DNA of 64,000 nt, taken from positions 372,001 to 436,000 of the forward strand of contig NZ_LMHW01000011.1 of NCBI RefSeq assembly GCF_001428525.1, written 5' to 3'. The notes under the pieces are model-generated. The model saw only the letters and a list, made by a program, of their open reading frames with translations, was not told the DNA's origin and did not search any database. Positions 9,012 to 18,658 of this stretch are shown here, piece by piece. Position 1 is the stretch's first letter. Each line of letters starts with the position of its first letter. Source of the stretch: Flavobacterium sp. Root186 (GTDB lineage: Bacteria; Bacteroidota; Bacteroidia; Flavobacteriales; Flavobacteriaceae). The position numbers were made by a program, and so were the translations under genes.

Positions 9012-11247
9012 TTTTTGCCAAAGTTTTGCTTGTGGATATTCTCCGTATGGCGAAGATGTAAGATATTGTCTGTTTAAACCCAATTACTTTAATTATGCCC
9101 AATACAAATCATTTTTTTACAATGCCGATTTATGGGGATTTGACTATAGTAGAAATCCGGAGGATTATAAGCTTACTGTAGATTCTAATATTGCAGACTG
9201 GTATCATTACACCAATAAAAAAGTTTCGATTGGTGCTATCGAAGATTTTAATTTCAATTTATCTTACACTGATATTCATTCTAAGAGTGATAATGACTTT
9301 ATAAAATATTTATTTCAGCATAATAAAACAACTGCGATTGCTTACCTCAAAATGGCAAAGAATTGTGAAATGATTGCTGATGCAGAAGATGTTTGGGAAA
9401 GAAACGAGGAGTCAAATCATAAAAACAGATCTGAATTATTAAATAAAATTGCAGACGTTACTAATAAAGAACAGGACCAATATTTCAAACGAAAATATGC
9501 TTTTTTAACGATCAGATTAGCTTATTATTCGGGAAGGAATGATATAATAAAATCGGTTTTTGAGGCTAATTTTAATAAAGCTAAAAAAGATTATTTGTAT
9601 TACTGGAGTTTATTTTTCTACACTTTTACAAAATCAAATCCGGGATACATGGTTGATGTTGCCAATTTAATGGCAAATTCTCCAGAAAAAAGTTATGCAA
9701 GTTATTATTATTTTCATCATGACTTTAAAATTCAGGAAGCTTTAAAGTACGCTCAGAGTAAAGAAGAAACAGCAAATGTTTATGCGTATGCATCCGTTCA
9801 AAAAGTAGATAAAAACCTCGATTATTTGAGAGCGATTTACGCAAACAATCCAAAGTCTCCAATTTTAGGATTTTTACTTTTGCGCGAAATCAATAAAATT
9901 GAAGATTGGGTCTATACTCCATATTATTCTAATTACAATCCGTCTACAGATTTTGAAGATTTTTGGAGAATTAACGAAAAAGTAAAAGTTACAACCGAAA
10001 CCTTGCGCAATCGCTCTGAAAACGATAGATTGTATGCAAAGGAAGTTTTGGATTTTATAAATACGGCAGATGTGTCTAAAACACAAAATCCGATTGTTTG
10101 GGAAGCTTCAAAAATCAACTTACAATTCATTACAAGAAATTATACTGAATGTTTAAAAAATATTTCCCTTTTTGAAAAAGCACATCGATCTGAAAAAATA
10201 GGTGATGAAATAGAGAAAATAAAAGCGCTTTGCATTACTGCAAATCAGGAAAAAGGGAAAGCGGTTATAAAACCTGAAATTAAGCCGATTATCTTAAAAT
10301 ATAAAGACGATCCACGTTTTATTTTTGCTTTAGGAAGAGAATTGGAGTTTAGAGAAAACATTACTGATGGATTGGCTTTAATGTCCCTAATTGAAGAAAC
10401 TACAGCGCGATCATATGATTCGGATGATGTAGAATGGCGAGGAAATCGAATCAAAACATCAGGTAATTTACAGGAGTTTTATCGTTATTTTGATTATTTG
10501 GATTTTGTGTATTCTGCTAAAGATTTGCAAACCATTGTTGATCGAATAGACAAAGGTTTTTCTACCGAATTTCAAAAAATAATTTATGCAAAACTCTTGA
10601 AAGATAAAGATTATATTAAAGATTTATTAGGAACTAAGTATCTTAGAGAGAGTCAATTAAATAATGCATTAATTGCATTTAGATCTTTAGATAAAAAATA
10701 TTGGGATGATAATTACAATGCATGGGAAAGAGGTGAGTTTGGAGATTCTTATGTTTTTGATCAAAATCCGTTTTATGATTTTAAGTACACAAATTCTTTT
10801 ATTGAACATAGAGAAAAATATCTGGTTACTAAACTCGCTGTGACAGAACATTTAATAAAATATACAAGTTTAGCTAATAATCCAAAAACTAAAGATCGGG
10901 ATTATTACTATTTTCTAATAGCAAATTGTTATTATAATATGTCAAATTATGGTAATTCCTGGATGATGAGACGTTATTCAAGCTTTAGTTATGGAAGTAA
11001 TGAAGTAAATGAGTCCTATATCGACGAAATTGAATATCGAAACAAAATCAAAGCTGTTGCAAATTATAAGCTGGCTTGTCAAAATGCAAAAAGTGATAAA
11101 TTTAAAGCGCTCTGTTTGCGAATGATGGATTATGTAGAAAAAAATGAATATTCAAGTTCAAAAAGAGTAAACAAAGAATTTTCCGAATTTAGTTCAGATT
11201 TATCCGGTTGCGAAAACTTAGAAGAATATTTTAAAGCCAGAAGATAA
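8971..11247 (+). CDS. Large exported helical protein of unknown function
   Basis: 758 residues with a signal peptide (MKKFLVFIVLLANSFCQSFA) and a mature start CGYSPYGEDVRYC that could form a disulphide. The remainder is mostly helical, rich in Tyr, Lys and Asn, with pairs of amphipathic helices resembling TPR/SEL1-type repeats (for instance KIADVTNKEQDQYFKRKYAF and HYKLACQNA-like ends). It begins inside the preceding lipoprotein gene (41-base overlap), so the pair should be co-expressed. It may be a scaffold or partner for the barrel lipoprotein. No catalytic motif is visible and I do not recognise the family. Confidence 0.8.
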   Translation: MKKFLVFIVLLANSFCQSFACGYSPYGEDVRYCLFKPNYFNYAQYKSFFYNADLWGFDYSRNPEDYKLTVDSNIADWYHYTNKKVSIGAIEDFNFNLSYTDIHSKSDNDFIKYLFQHNKTTAIAYLKMAKNCEMIADAEDVWERNEESNHKNRSELLNKIADVTNKEQDQYFKRKYAFLTIRLAYYSGRNDIIKSVFEANFNKAKKDYLYYWSLFFYTFTKSNPGYMVDVANLMANSPEKSYASYYYFHHDFKIQEALKYAQSKEETANVYAYASVQKVDKNLDYLRAIYANNPKSPILGFLLLREINKIEDWVYTPYYSNYNPSTDFEDFWRINEKVKVTTETLRNRSENDRLYAKEVLDFINTADVSKTQNPIVWEASKINLQFITRNYTECLKNISLFEKAHRSEKIGDEIEKIKALCITANQEKGKAVIKPEIKPIILKYKDDPRFIFALGRELEFRENITDGLALMSLIEETTARSYDSDDVEWRGNRIKTSGNLQEFYRYFDYLDFVYSAKDLQTIVDRIDKGFSTEFQKIIYAKLLKDKDYIKDLLGTKYLRESQLNNALIAFRSLDKKYWDDNYNAWERGEFGDSYVFDQNPFYDFKYTNSFIEHREKYLVTKLAVTEHLIKYTSLANNPKTKDRDYYYFLIANCYYNMSNYGNSWMMRRYSSFSYGSNEVNESYIDEIEYRNKIKAVANYKLACQNAKSDKFKALCLRMMDYVEKNEYSSSKRVNKEFSEFSSDLSGCENLEEYFKARR

Positions 11248-11249
11248 AA

Positions 11250-11286
11250 AAAATCCCAATCCTGAAATTTCCAGGATTGGGATTTT
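11250..11286. terminator. Bidirectional intrinsic terminator
   Basis: AAAATCCCAATCCTG at 11250-11264 pairs with CAGGATTGGGATTTT at 11272-11286. It lies between convergent genes, with A/T runs on both sides. Confidence 0.88.
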
Positions 11287-11300
11287 CCCTATTTAACTAC

Positions 11301-12614
11301 TTATTTCTTTCTCTTCAAAACCAAAAACAAAGGATAAGAAACAATGGTAATCGCTACAATAATTCCAAAGCTTTTAGGATCGCTGTAAATAAAGCCTGCA
11401 AGTAATGCAATAGAAAAGATGATCGCTAATATAGTTGTCCACGGATACCAAAAAGAACGATAAGGTCTCAGTAAATCAGGTTCTGTGGTTCTTAATTTTA
11501 TAAGTGAATAATACGCCAGTCCCCAAACAATTATAGAAATAAAAGCAGCGAATGAAAATAATACTTCAAAAGAACCAATACAGATTAAAAACAAACTGAA
11601 AAGCGACGAAACCAGAAGCGCGACTATTGGCGTTCCGCCTTTATTTACAGTAGTCCCTTTTTCGATAAAAAAACCATCGCGGCTTAATCCGTATAGAATT
11701 CTTGGCGGAATCATCATAAAAGCATTCAAAATGCTAATTAAAGAGAAAATAGAAATCACCGTTACAACTATGGCACCGTTTTCTCCAAAAAGAATTTTAG
11801 CGACATCGGCAGCAGCCAAATTTGATTTTGCTAAAGTTTCAATAGGCAATACGTGAAAAAAAGCAGCATTTACTAAAACATAAATTGCCACAACCAGCAA
11901 AACACCGCTGTATAAAGACTTCGGAATATTTTTGCTGGGATCATCATTTTCCTCAGCAAAAAAACAAACGGCGTTCCAGCCATTATATGTTCCGATAATA
12001 AGCTGTAATGATTTAAAAAATCCAAAAATAAGTCCGATTTGAAAAATAGAACTATCAGTTTTGATTTTTGGAACTTCAATTCCTGAATACATAAAACAGG
12101 CAATTACCAAAGCCACAAAACAAATCACTTTTAAGAAACTTGTAATTTGCTGAATCACACTTCCGTTTTTCACGCCGCTTAAATGCAGCAAGACAAAAGC
12201 AGCTAACAACGAAATGGATATTACGGTAGAATAATTGGAAAGTGACGGAAATAAAATTATAGTATATTCACTAATTACAATGCAGTAAAAAGCAGGAGGA
12301 ATGGCATTGACAATATAATCAAACCAGCCAGATAAAAAACCAGCGTATTCTCCTAAAGCTCTTTTAATATAATTATAAGATCCGCCGGCTTTTGGCAACA
12401 TTGTCGCCAATTCTGAATAGGAATTGGCCCCAAGTAAAACGTATAAACCTCCAAAAATCCACGAAGCAAGAATGAGCCAATAATTATTTAATAATCCTGC
12501 AATGGAACCTGGTGTTCGCAGAATTCCAACTCCAATTGTTCCACCAATTAATACTGCAATGTTAAAACTTAATCCAAGCGTTTTTTTTAATTGGTTTTGT
12601 TTGAAATCTGACAT
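11301..12614 (-). CDS. Amino acid permease, APC superfamily
   Basis: 437 residues with about 12 hydrophobic helices. The N-terminus has the APC signature in helix 1, NIAVLIGGTIGVGILRTPG, with the unwound GxIGxGI segment that holds the substrate. Helix 3 to 6 features fit LAT/YjeM-like exchangers (ELATMLPKAGGSYNYIKRALGE; GTYNGWNAVCFFAEE). It would move amino acids across the inner membrane by symport or exchange; the substrate cannot be read from sequence. It is monocistronic, convergent with the upstream exported pair. Confidence 0.92.
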   Translation of the reverse strand: MSDFKQNQLKKTLGLSFNIAVLIGGTIGVGILRTPGSIAGLLNNYWLILASWIFGGLYVLLGANSYSELATMLPKAGGSYNYIKRALGEYAGFLSGWFDYIVNAIPPAFYCIVISEYTIILFPSLSNYSTVISISLLAAFVLLHLSGVKNGSVIQQITSFLKVICFVALVIACFMYSGIEVPKIKTDSSIFQIGLIFGFFKSLQLIIGTYNGWNAVCFFAEENDDPSKNIPKSLYSGVLLVVAIYVLVNAAFFHVLPIETLAKSNLAAADVAKILFGENGAIVVTVISIFSLISILNAFMMIPPRILYGLSRDGFFIEKGTTVNKGGTPIVALLVSSLFSLFLICIGSFEVLFSFAAFISIIVWGLAYYSLIKLRTTEPDLLRPYRSFWYPWTTILAIIFSIALLAGFIYSDPKSFGIIVAITIVSYPLFLVLKRKK

Positions 12615-12685
12615 ATTTGAAAGTTAAGATTAAAGTGGTGTTCAATGGCAAAAGTACTTATAAATAAAGGACATTTTTCAACAAA

Positions 12686-12718
12686 ATAAAAAACCTCACC
12701 TTTTGCAAGATGAGGTTT
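12686..12718 (-). terminator. Intrinsic terminator of the first siderophore receptor gene
   Basis: Read on the minus strand, AAACCTCA (12711-12718) pairs with TGAGGTTT (12691-12698 region) and is followed by a run of T. It lies 74 bases after the receptor stop. Confidence 0.75.
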
Positions 12719-12791
12719 AAAATTTCCAAAAGAACACTCTGATTTCTAATAATCAGAAAATGCTAAATGGAAAAAAATCTAATTCAAATTT

Positions 12792-15086
12792 TTAGAACTT
12801 GTATCGTAAGCTTGTCATAATTTGACGAGGCGCGATAGGATTCACACTATAATTTTCGTGAACTGTATAATTCAATTCGTTTGTTATGTTTGATAATCTG
12901 CATAAGATTGAGAATTTTTTCCATTCATATCCAAGAGAAGCATCTACAGTAACGTATCCTTCTAACGGAATATCACGATCTCTAATTGTTACCGTATATG
13001 TTTTTGGATTGGTTGAAGGGGTATTTTCTGTCCATAAATAATCATCATTCCAACCTCCTGTACGGTCACCAACATAGTTTCCGATAGCTCCAAAAGTGAT
13101 TCCTTTTAATAAACCGCTAGGTAATTTATAGAAGAAACTCAAATTGGCAGTATTTTTTGGAGTTCTTGCTAAAACATCTCCAACAACAAGGCTTCCGCTT
13201 GTGCCAGATGATTTCGATACTTTGGTTTCATTAAAGCTATAACCAGCCATAATGTTCAAACCTTCTACGGGTGTCGCAGTAATATCTATTTCAACTCCTT
13301 TTCCTTTTGTAGCTCCAACCAATTCTTTTATATTAGTATTAACGTTTTGTGTAACACCGTCTGATGCAAATTGAGCCGTTTGTGCTAAATTATCATTGGT
13401 AATTTGATATAATGTTACGTTTGTTGTCAAAAGACCTCTAAAGAAATCTTTTTTCACACCAACTTCATATTGATCTATAATAGATGGATCTAATGATTTT
13501 GAATCTACTGTTGTTCCTGTATTTGGAGTAAAAGAGTTGGAATAACTTGCAAACAAAGACAAATCTTTAGTAGGCTGCACAACCAGTCCTGCTTTTGGTG
13601 AGAAAGCTTTGTTTACAGCTTTAGCACCAGTTACAGGTAATGCATTTTCGTAAGCAGTGGTAATGACATTTACATTATTCTTTTTCTCTATCACTTCTTT
13701 TGTAGTGGTAGCTTCGCTTTGCTGCCACGACCAGCGTAATCCGGCCAGAACTTTTATGTATTGATTAATCGAAACTAAATCTTGAAAATAAGCTCCAAAA
13801 CGCTGCGTTTCTGTACTTGTTAATTGAGTAGTTCTTGTTGGATAAGGAACAACAGTACTTTGTGTGCTATAATCGTAAGTATATAAGTTTATAGCCGTAG
13901 CTTCTGTTGTTAAAAGGTCTGCAGGTTTTCCGGGAGCATAGAATCCAAAAGTATAATTTGGAGCTAAAGAGTTTTCGTAATCAGCACCAGTAAAAATTTG
14001 GTGTTTTACACTTCCTGTATTAAAAGTCCCCTGTAAACTTAATTGGTCTCCAAATATTTGTTCGGCACCATCCGCTTTTGTTAAACCACGTTTCCAGTTT
14101 CCATTTGCATCAATTGTACTTAATTGAGCTGTAGAAGTTTGTGTTCTTCTGTAAGATTGGTAAGAAGAATTAAAATTTAATTTCCAGTTTTTATTAAAAT
14201 CATGATTAAATAATAAAGAAGCGCTGGAAGATTTAGTATTTGCAGTAGACCAAAGCGCCCCGAAGAATTCGTTACGAGGTAAGTCTAAAATTGTTTTTCC
14301 GTAGATTCCGGTTCCAAAATCCGGAGTCCAGTCGGCACTTAAATAATCTCCTTGTAATGTAATTTGGGTTTTATCTGAAAGATGAAACAGGAAGGAAGGA
14401 TTGATATAAATACGTTCGTTCTTTACAAAATCCCTAAAGCTTTCTGAATTTTCATAAGATCCTGTAAATCTGTAAGCAATAGATTTATTTAAAGGTCCGT
14501 AAAAGTCAACAGATGGTTTGTAATAAGAGTAACTTCCCATTTGCATAGAAACTTCTCCGCCGCTTGTAAATTTTGGTGTTTTGGTAACTAAATTCATGAT
14601 TCCGCCAGGAGCAACATTCCCATACAATAAAGCGGAACCTCCTTTTAAAAATTCAACTTTTTCTAAAGAAGAAACCTCAGGTATAGAACCGGCATTATAT
14701 CGAAAACCATTTTTAAACATATTATTGGCACTCATATCATAACCTCTTGAAAAGAATGATTCCTGAGCACCACCACGAGCAGATCCTACATAAACACCAT
14801 TAAGGTTTTTTACTACTTCACTTAATCTAATGGCTTGTTGTTGTTCGATTACTTCGCTGCCAATAACCTGAACACTTTGTGGCAAGTCCATTACTTTAAT
14901 GCCTGAACGTGCTGCTTCAACTGGCTTTTTAGGTTTATTTGCAGTAATTAATACTTCATTAAGGATTTCTCCTTTTTTGTTTTTTACGGTATCTGCTGCT
15001 GTACTACTTTCTGTACTTGTATAATTTTGACTATAAGAAGAAGCAAAACTTATTAAGGCTAAGAATAGTATTAAATTATGTTTCAT
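12792..15086 (-). CDS. TonB-dependent siderophore receptor
   Basis: 764 residues. Signal peptide MKHNLILFLALISFASSYS, a TonB-box-like EVLITA near residue 45, then a plug domain with LPQSVQVIGSEVIEQQQAIRLSEVVKNLNGV and KVEFLKGGSALLYGNVAPGGIMNLVTK (FhuA/FhuE-like), then a 22-strand barrel ending in the canonical terminal aromatic, YKF. The family takes ferric siderophores across the outer membrane using TonB energy. Unlike the two other receptors here it lacks the N-terminal carboxypeptidase-like domain. It has its own promoter and terminator. Ferric hydroxamate is a plausible ligand but cannot be fixed from sequence. Confidence 0.94.
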   Translation of the reverse strand: MKHNLILFLALISFASSYSQNYTSTESSTAADTVKNKKGEILNEVLITANKPKKPVEAARSGIKVMDLPQSVQVIGSEVIEQQQAIRLSEVVKNLNGVYVGSARGGAQESFFSRGYDMSANNMFKNGFRYNAGSIPEVSSLEKVEFLKGGSALLYGNVAPGGIMNLVTKTPKFTSGGEVSMQMGSYSYYKPSVDFYGPLNKSIAYRFTGSYENSESFRDFVKNERIYINPSFLFHLSDKTQITLQGDYLSADWTPDFGTGIYGKTILDLPRNEFFGALWSTANTKSSSASLLFNHDFNKNWKLNFNSSYQSYRRTQTSTAQLSTIDANGNWKRGLTKADGAEQIFGDQLSLQGTFNTGSVKHQIFTGADYENSLAPNYTFGFYAPGKPADLLTTEATAINLYTYDYSTQSTVVPYPTRTTQLTSTETQRFGAYFQDLVSINQYIKVLAGLRWSWQQSEATTTKEVIEKKNNVNVITTAYENALPVTGAKAVNKAFSPKAGLVVQPTKDLSLFASYSNSFTPNTGTTVDSKSLDPSIIDQYEVGVKKDFFRGLLTTNVTLYQITNDNLAQTAQFASDGVTQNVNTNIKELVGATKGKGVEIDITATPVEGLNIMAGYSFNETKVSKSSGTSGSLVVGDVLARTPKNTANLSFFYKLPSGLLKGITFGAIGNYVGDRTGGWNDDYLWTENTPSTNPKTYTVTIRDRDIPLEGYVTVDASLGYEWKKFSILCRLSNITNELNYTVHENYSVNPIAPRQIMTSLRYKF

Positions 15087-15121
15087 GGTATTTATTTAGA
15101 TTCAATAAAAATTATCGAATG

Positions 15122-15151
15122 CAAATATAGAACTGTGAAGACCTTAACAAA
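15122..15151 (-). promoter_or_regulatory. Promoter of the first siderophore receptor gene
   Basis: On the minus strand, TTTG (15148-15151) is followed after 18 bases by TATATTTG (15122-15129), a full match to the Bacteroidota -33/-7 pattern, 35 bases before the start codon. Confidence 0.7.
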
Positions 15152-15260
15152 AAATTATGAGGTGATTATATTACTTAAAGTTTTATTAGTTTTGTCTTAA
15201 GATTTGCTTAAGATTTTGCTTTAAACATTTTTATTGTCTATAGAATTAAATGCCTAAAAC

Positions 15261-15290
15261 AAAAAAACCTTGCCCGAAAGAGCAAGGTTT
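15261..15290 (-). terminator. Intrinsic terminator of the DUF4198 gene
   Basis: On the minus strand, AAACCTTGC pairs with GCAAGGTTT and is followed by T7. It sits 36 bases past the stop. Confidence 0.82.
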
Positions 15291-15325
15291 AATCGAAAAT
15301 TAAACTCTAAAAAATAATTAGAAAA

Positions 15326-16051
15326 TTATTTAACTGCAATTAAGTATGTAGCCATTTTCCAGATTTCATCATATTTTTTGCCGTTATGGTCTCCGGAAGC
15401 TTTTTCAGTATAAGCAAATTCTACCATATAGTTTCCTGGCCAGATTGGTGTAAATGAAAAATGACCTTTATCATCTGTCCATAATTCTTTTTCCCAGCCG
15501 TTTGGAGCAATTACTTTGATTTTTTGTTCTTTTGCAGATACGCCTTCATACAAAGCAAATCCATCGATTTTTGCGTTCTTTTTTGCGAGGTCTGCGTTTT
15601 CGCTAAATAAGCCAATAATATTATTGTTCGCCGTTGCATAGTTTCCTGCAGTTTTGTTTCCAACAACTACAGTTGCACTAGAATTGTAATCTAAAACCAT
15701 TGTTCCGTAAACATCTTTAACTTTATGATGCATTACGATTGTATAAACGCCGTCTTCATCCGGAGTAAAAAATGCCTGATATTTATTGTCTAAAGCTTTT
15801 GAAGTAAGTTTTGTTTCTTTTTTTGACGGAGAAACTAATACCAAAGTAAAATCTTTTAAATCAGAAAACCATTTGTCTGCTTTTGTGATATCATTTTCTG
15901 AAAATTCTCCAAAATAAATTGAAATTTCCTGTGCTTTTCCTTTTGTTCCGGTTGCTTTAGTTTCTATCCAAAGTGCGTGAGCAAAAAGCTGAGGTGCTGC
16001 AAAAAGCATTAAAAATGCAAATGTTATTAATTTAAAAGTTTTTGATTTCAT
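15326..16051 (-). CDS. DUF4198 periplasmic protein, metal-uptake associated
   Basis: 241 residues. Signal peptide MKSKTFKLITFAFLMLFAAPQLFA; the mature protein starts HALWIETK, where the N-terminal histidine could bind metal as in NikM/NikK-like DUF4198 proteins. The strand pattern (FTLVLVSPSKKETKL, GVYTIVMHHKV, GHFSFTPIWPGNYMVEFAY) is two beta-sandwich domains. Members often accompany TonB receptors for metals. Here the gene follows the same orientation as the neighbouring receptor but has its own promoter and terminator, so it is a separate unit. The role is probably periplasmic metal or ligand handling. Confidence 0.88.
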   Translation of the reverse strand: MKSKTFKLITFAFLMLFAAPQLFAHALWIETKATGTKGKAQEISIYFGEFSENDITKADKWFSDLKDFTLVLVSPSKKETKLTSKALDNKYQAFFTPDEDGVYTIVMHHKVKDVYGTMVLDYNSSATVVVGNKTAGNYATANNNIIGLFSENADLAKKNAKIDGFALYEGVSAKEQKIKVIAPNGWEKELWTDDKGHFSFTPIWPGNYMVEFAYTEKASGDHNGKKYDEIWKMATYLIAVK

Positions 16052-16132
16052 GGTAATAAGATTTAAAATTAATATTGAAAAATCCTGATAAACACTCAGG
16101 ATTTTTGATTTATAGGTTATTATTTTGTGTCA

Positions 16133-16163
16133 CAAATGTACTGTTTAATATTCGTTACACAAT
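16133..16163 (-). promoter_or_regulatory. Promoter of the DUF4198 gene
   Basis: On the minus strand, ATTG (16160-16163) and, 19 bases on, TACATTTG (16133-16140) match the -33/-7 pattern except for the first base of the -33 box. Confidence 0.55.
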
Positions 16164-16225
16164 GCTTATTTAGATTAATTATTAATAATATTTTGAAATA
16201 ATGTTATAAAGTTTTAGAAATAAAG

Positions 16226-16257
16226 AAAAAGCCCTGTCGGAATTCTGAACAGGGCTT
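16226..16257 (-). terminator. Intrinsic terminator of the receptor-PepSY-esterase operon
   Basis: On the minus strand, AAGCCCTGT pairs with ACAGGGCTT and is followed by TTTCTTTA. It is 55 bases past the esterase stop. Confidence 0.82.
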
Positions 16258-16312
16258 CCAAAAAAAATAAAAAACAAGAAAATCAGATGATTGATGATTT
16301 CTTTTCGTGAAA

Positions 16313-17416
16313 TTAATTATCAGGTTTTTGATTCTTTCTTTGAATTGCTTTTTCTAAACTAACGGATACGTTTTTACTGTTGGGATAATATTTTTCTGCC
16401 CATTTAAAAAAGACAACTGCCTGATCTGTCCGGCCGATATCCAAAGAATAATTCCCCATCCAGTCGAGATAATTTTCTGATGGAAGAAAAGGAAAACCAG
16501 TTTCTTCAGAAAGTTTTAAATATTGTTTTTCAACTAAAGCAGGTTCTAAAACAGCTTGTTTTACCTGAACCAAATGCGATTTAAATAAAAAACGCAAACC
16601 ATCATATTCTGCCGGAATTGGAATTGTGCCGTGATCTTCATTTTCATAAAATTTAAAATCCCAGCGAAGATTTTTAGGCTTTTTCTCTTTCAGTAATTTT
16701 TCAAATTTCCTGATTCCTCTTGCCATGTCAGTCGTTGTATCTTGTGGAATATTGATTTTATTAGCCATTGCGACATAAATGTTTCGCTGCTTAAAATCTT
16801 TAATATTAAAAACAGAATCGGCTTTTTTGATCATGATTTCATTATCCCACCAAAGACTCGGATCGATAATTATATATGAATTAAATAATTCGGTATGATT
16901 TAATAGAATATTCGTTGCGGTTAATCCCCCAAAAGAGTGCCCGTTTAAAACATTATACCCCGAAGTTCTGTAGTTTGAATCGATATAAGGCCGAAGTTCT
17001 TTTTCTAAAAAAGTGATGAAATTTTTATTTCCGCCGCTTTGGTTAAACATCTTTTTTTTCGAATCAAAAAAGGCTTGTCGATTAGCTTCGGTAGGAGTGA
17101 GGTCGCGGGTTCTGTTGGTATTCGTTATCCCTACAACAATCATTTGCGGAATCATAGCATACGGACCTTTTGCCAATGACTGTGCTAAACCAGTAAACGA
17201 ATGAAAATTACTTTCGGCATCTAATAAATAAACAACCGGATATTTTGCCGGAGCAAATTTCTTGCTGTTATAATCAGGCGGAAGATAAACCCAGAAATTG
17301 CGTTCTTCGTTTAATGCTTTTGAAAAAATATGATGTTTGCTGCCTATTGTAAGGCTGTCTTGTGCCGATATTTTAGCAAAGCAAAAGAAAACCAGGAGTA
17401 AAAGAGTTTTTTTCAT
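16313..17416 (-). CDS. Secreted alpha/beta hydrolase, siderophore esterase-like
   Basis: 367 residues with a signal peptide to about residue 18. It belongs to the putative esterase family (esterase D/Fes/IroE type): RNFWVYLPPDYN, VVYLLDAE, then the nucleophile elbow GHSFGG at 159-164 (Ser161), an aspartate region IIIDPSLWW, and a catalytic His in NEDHGTIP (~262). The C-terminal ~90 residues are helical. It is the third gene of an operon after a siderophore receptor and a PepSY protein (1-base gap to PepSY), so hydrolysis of an ester siderophore such as a catecholate trilactone is the likely job. Other ester substrates remain possible. Confidence 0.88.
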   Translation of the reverse strand: MKKTLLLLVFFCFAKISAQDSLTIGSKHHIFSKALNEERNFWVYLPPDYNSKKFAPAKYPVVYLLDAESNFHSFTGLAQSLAKGPYAMIPQMIVVGITNTNRTRDLTPTEANRQAFFDSKKKMFNQSGGNKNFITFLEKELRPYIDSNYRTSGYNVLNGHSFGGLTATNILLNHTELFNSYIIIDPSLWWDNEIMIKKADSVFNIKDFKQRNIYVAMANKINIPQDTTTDMARGIRKFEKLLKEKKPKNLRWDFKFYENEDHGTIPIPAEYDGLRFLFKSHLVQVKQAVLEPALVEKQYLKLSEETGFPFLPSENYLDWMGNYSLDIGRTDQAVVFFKWAEKYYPNSKNVSVSLEKAIQRKNQKPDN

Positions 17417-17417
17417 T

Positions 17418-18587
17418 TTAAATAGATTTTGTTTTTTTTGATTTATTTCGGCGTCCGTACCAAATTAAAAATCCCGTAACAGGCAGAAACATACAGATAA
17501 GTCCAACGAATAAAGTCAGCGTTTTGCCAATCCATCCGGCCCAAAAACCAATATGCAGGTTCATTGTTGTATCGTCGATATCTAAACCGTTTAATATTTT
17601 TACAGGGATTTCGATTTCTTTTCCGGTATATCGGTTTATAGAAAACGTTTTTCCGTTTTGAACACCTTTTAAACCAATATCTTTTGCGGCAACCGCATAC
17701 AAAGTCGTAATACTGTCTTTTGAAGCAATAGACAATTTTACCTGCTCGACAGTTTTATCTTTGGCAAATAAATTTTTAATAATAGGGTTTAATGGCGCAA
17801 AAGTTTTAGTGCTGTCATAATCGGGTTTTATATCCCGAATTTCGGCGTATGCTCTCGGAACCCCGCCAAAAATTTTATGTGTTGTCGAGTTTAGTGTTTT
17901 ATTTACAATGATTAAACCTGTAACCGTAATCAATAAAGCCGGCAGTAAATTATAAAAGCCGGGAACATTGTGTAAATCGTAATTTAAGCGTTTAAAAGTC
18001 GAATTTTTCTTGATGGTAAAACTCTGAATTCTGGTAGACCGATTCCATTTTTTTGGCCACCATAAAATAAGTCCGGTTATCAATTCAATTAAAAATATCC
18101 AAACCGAAACTTCGACAATTGTATTTCCAACTTTTCCAAACGGAATATGTCCGCTGTGAATGTGCGCAATAACATAGAAAAAATCATAAGCTTTTCCAGA
18201 AGTCAAAACTTTTCCCGTGTAAGGATCAATCCACGAAAATTGTAAATCGCGATCTTTAGTAGAAGAGGCCAGTTTTATGGTTCGTTCCGGATCTCGATAC
18301 GTAATAAAATAACTCGCTTTTCGATCCGGAAGCTGTTTTTTAAACGAAGCTATAATTTCTTCGGGAGTTAATCTCTTTTCTTTTACTTCGGGAACATAAA
18401 TGGAATCATAAGCAAATCCATCAATAATATCATCACAAAAAACGAATAATACGCCGGTAAGCGAAACAATAAAAACTATAATGCCCGAAGTTAAGCCCAG
18501 CCATAAATGAAGCCAGTGATTAAGCTTACTCCATTTGCTTTTTTGTTTGATTTTCTTTTCCCTTTTTTGAATTGGATTTTGGGTCAT
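17418..18587 (-). CDS. PepSY-associated membrane helix protein, siderophore-linked reductase
   Basis: 389 residues from the ATG at 18587; an in-frame ATG at 18641 adds 18 residues and cannot be excluded. I prefer the shorter form because the family starts with a basic stretch right before helix 1 (KWSKLNHWLHLWLGLTSGI). There are four transmembrane helices (~25-50, ~170-190, ~215-240, ~345-370), with PepSY-type periplasmic domains between (PEEIIASFKKQLPDRKA, DPYTGKVL). Histidines within helices (HWLHLWLG, HIHSGHIPFG, HNVPG, LHIGFWAG) fit haem binding, as in siderophore-associated ferric reductases. Its place between receptor and esterase supports iron release. Confidence 0.9.
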   Translation of the reverse strand: MTQNPIQKREKKIKQKSKWSKLNHWLHLWLGLTSGIIVFIVSLTGVLFVFCDDIIDGFAYDSIYVPEVKEKRLTPEEIIASFKKQLPDRKASYFITYRDPERTIKLASSTKDRDLQFSWIDPYTGKVLTSGKAYDFFYVIAHIHSGHIPFGKVGNTIVEVSVWIFLIELITGLILWWPKKWNRSTRIQSFTIKKNSTFKRLNYDLHNVPGFYNLLPALLITVTGLIIVNKTLNSTTHKIFGGVPRAYAEIRDIKPDYDSTKTFAPLNPIIKNLFAKDKTVEQVKLSIASKDSITTLYAVAAKDIGLKGVQNGKTFSINRYTGKEIEIPVKILNGLDIDDTTMNLHIGFWAGWIGKTLTLFVGLICMFLPVTGFLIWYGRRNKSKKTKSI

Positions 18588-18658
18588 AATATAAAACGGT
18601 AAAAACCAAGCCAACAACCATGACGATGTTAACTTGGTCATAACTAATTAAAAAAGAA

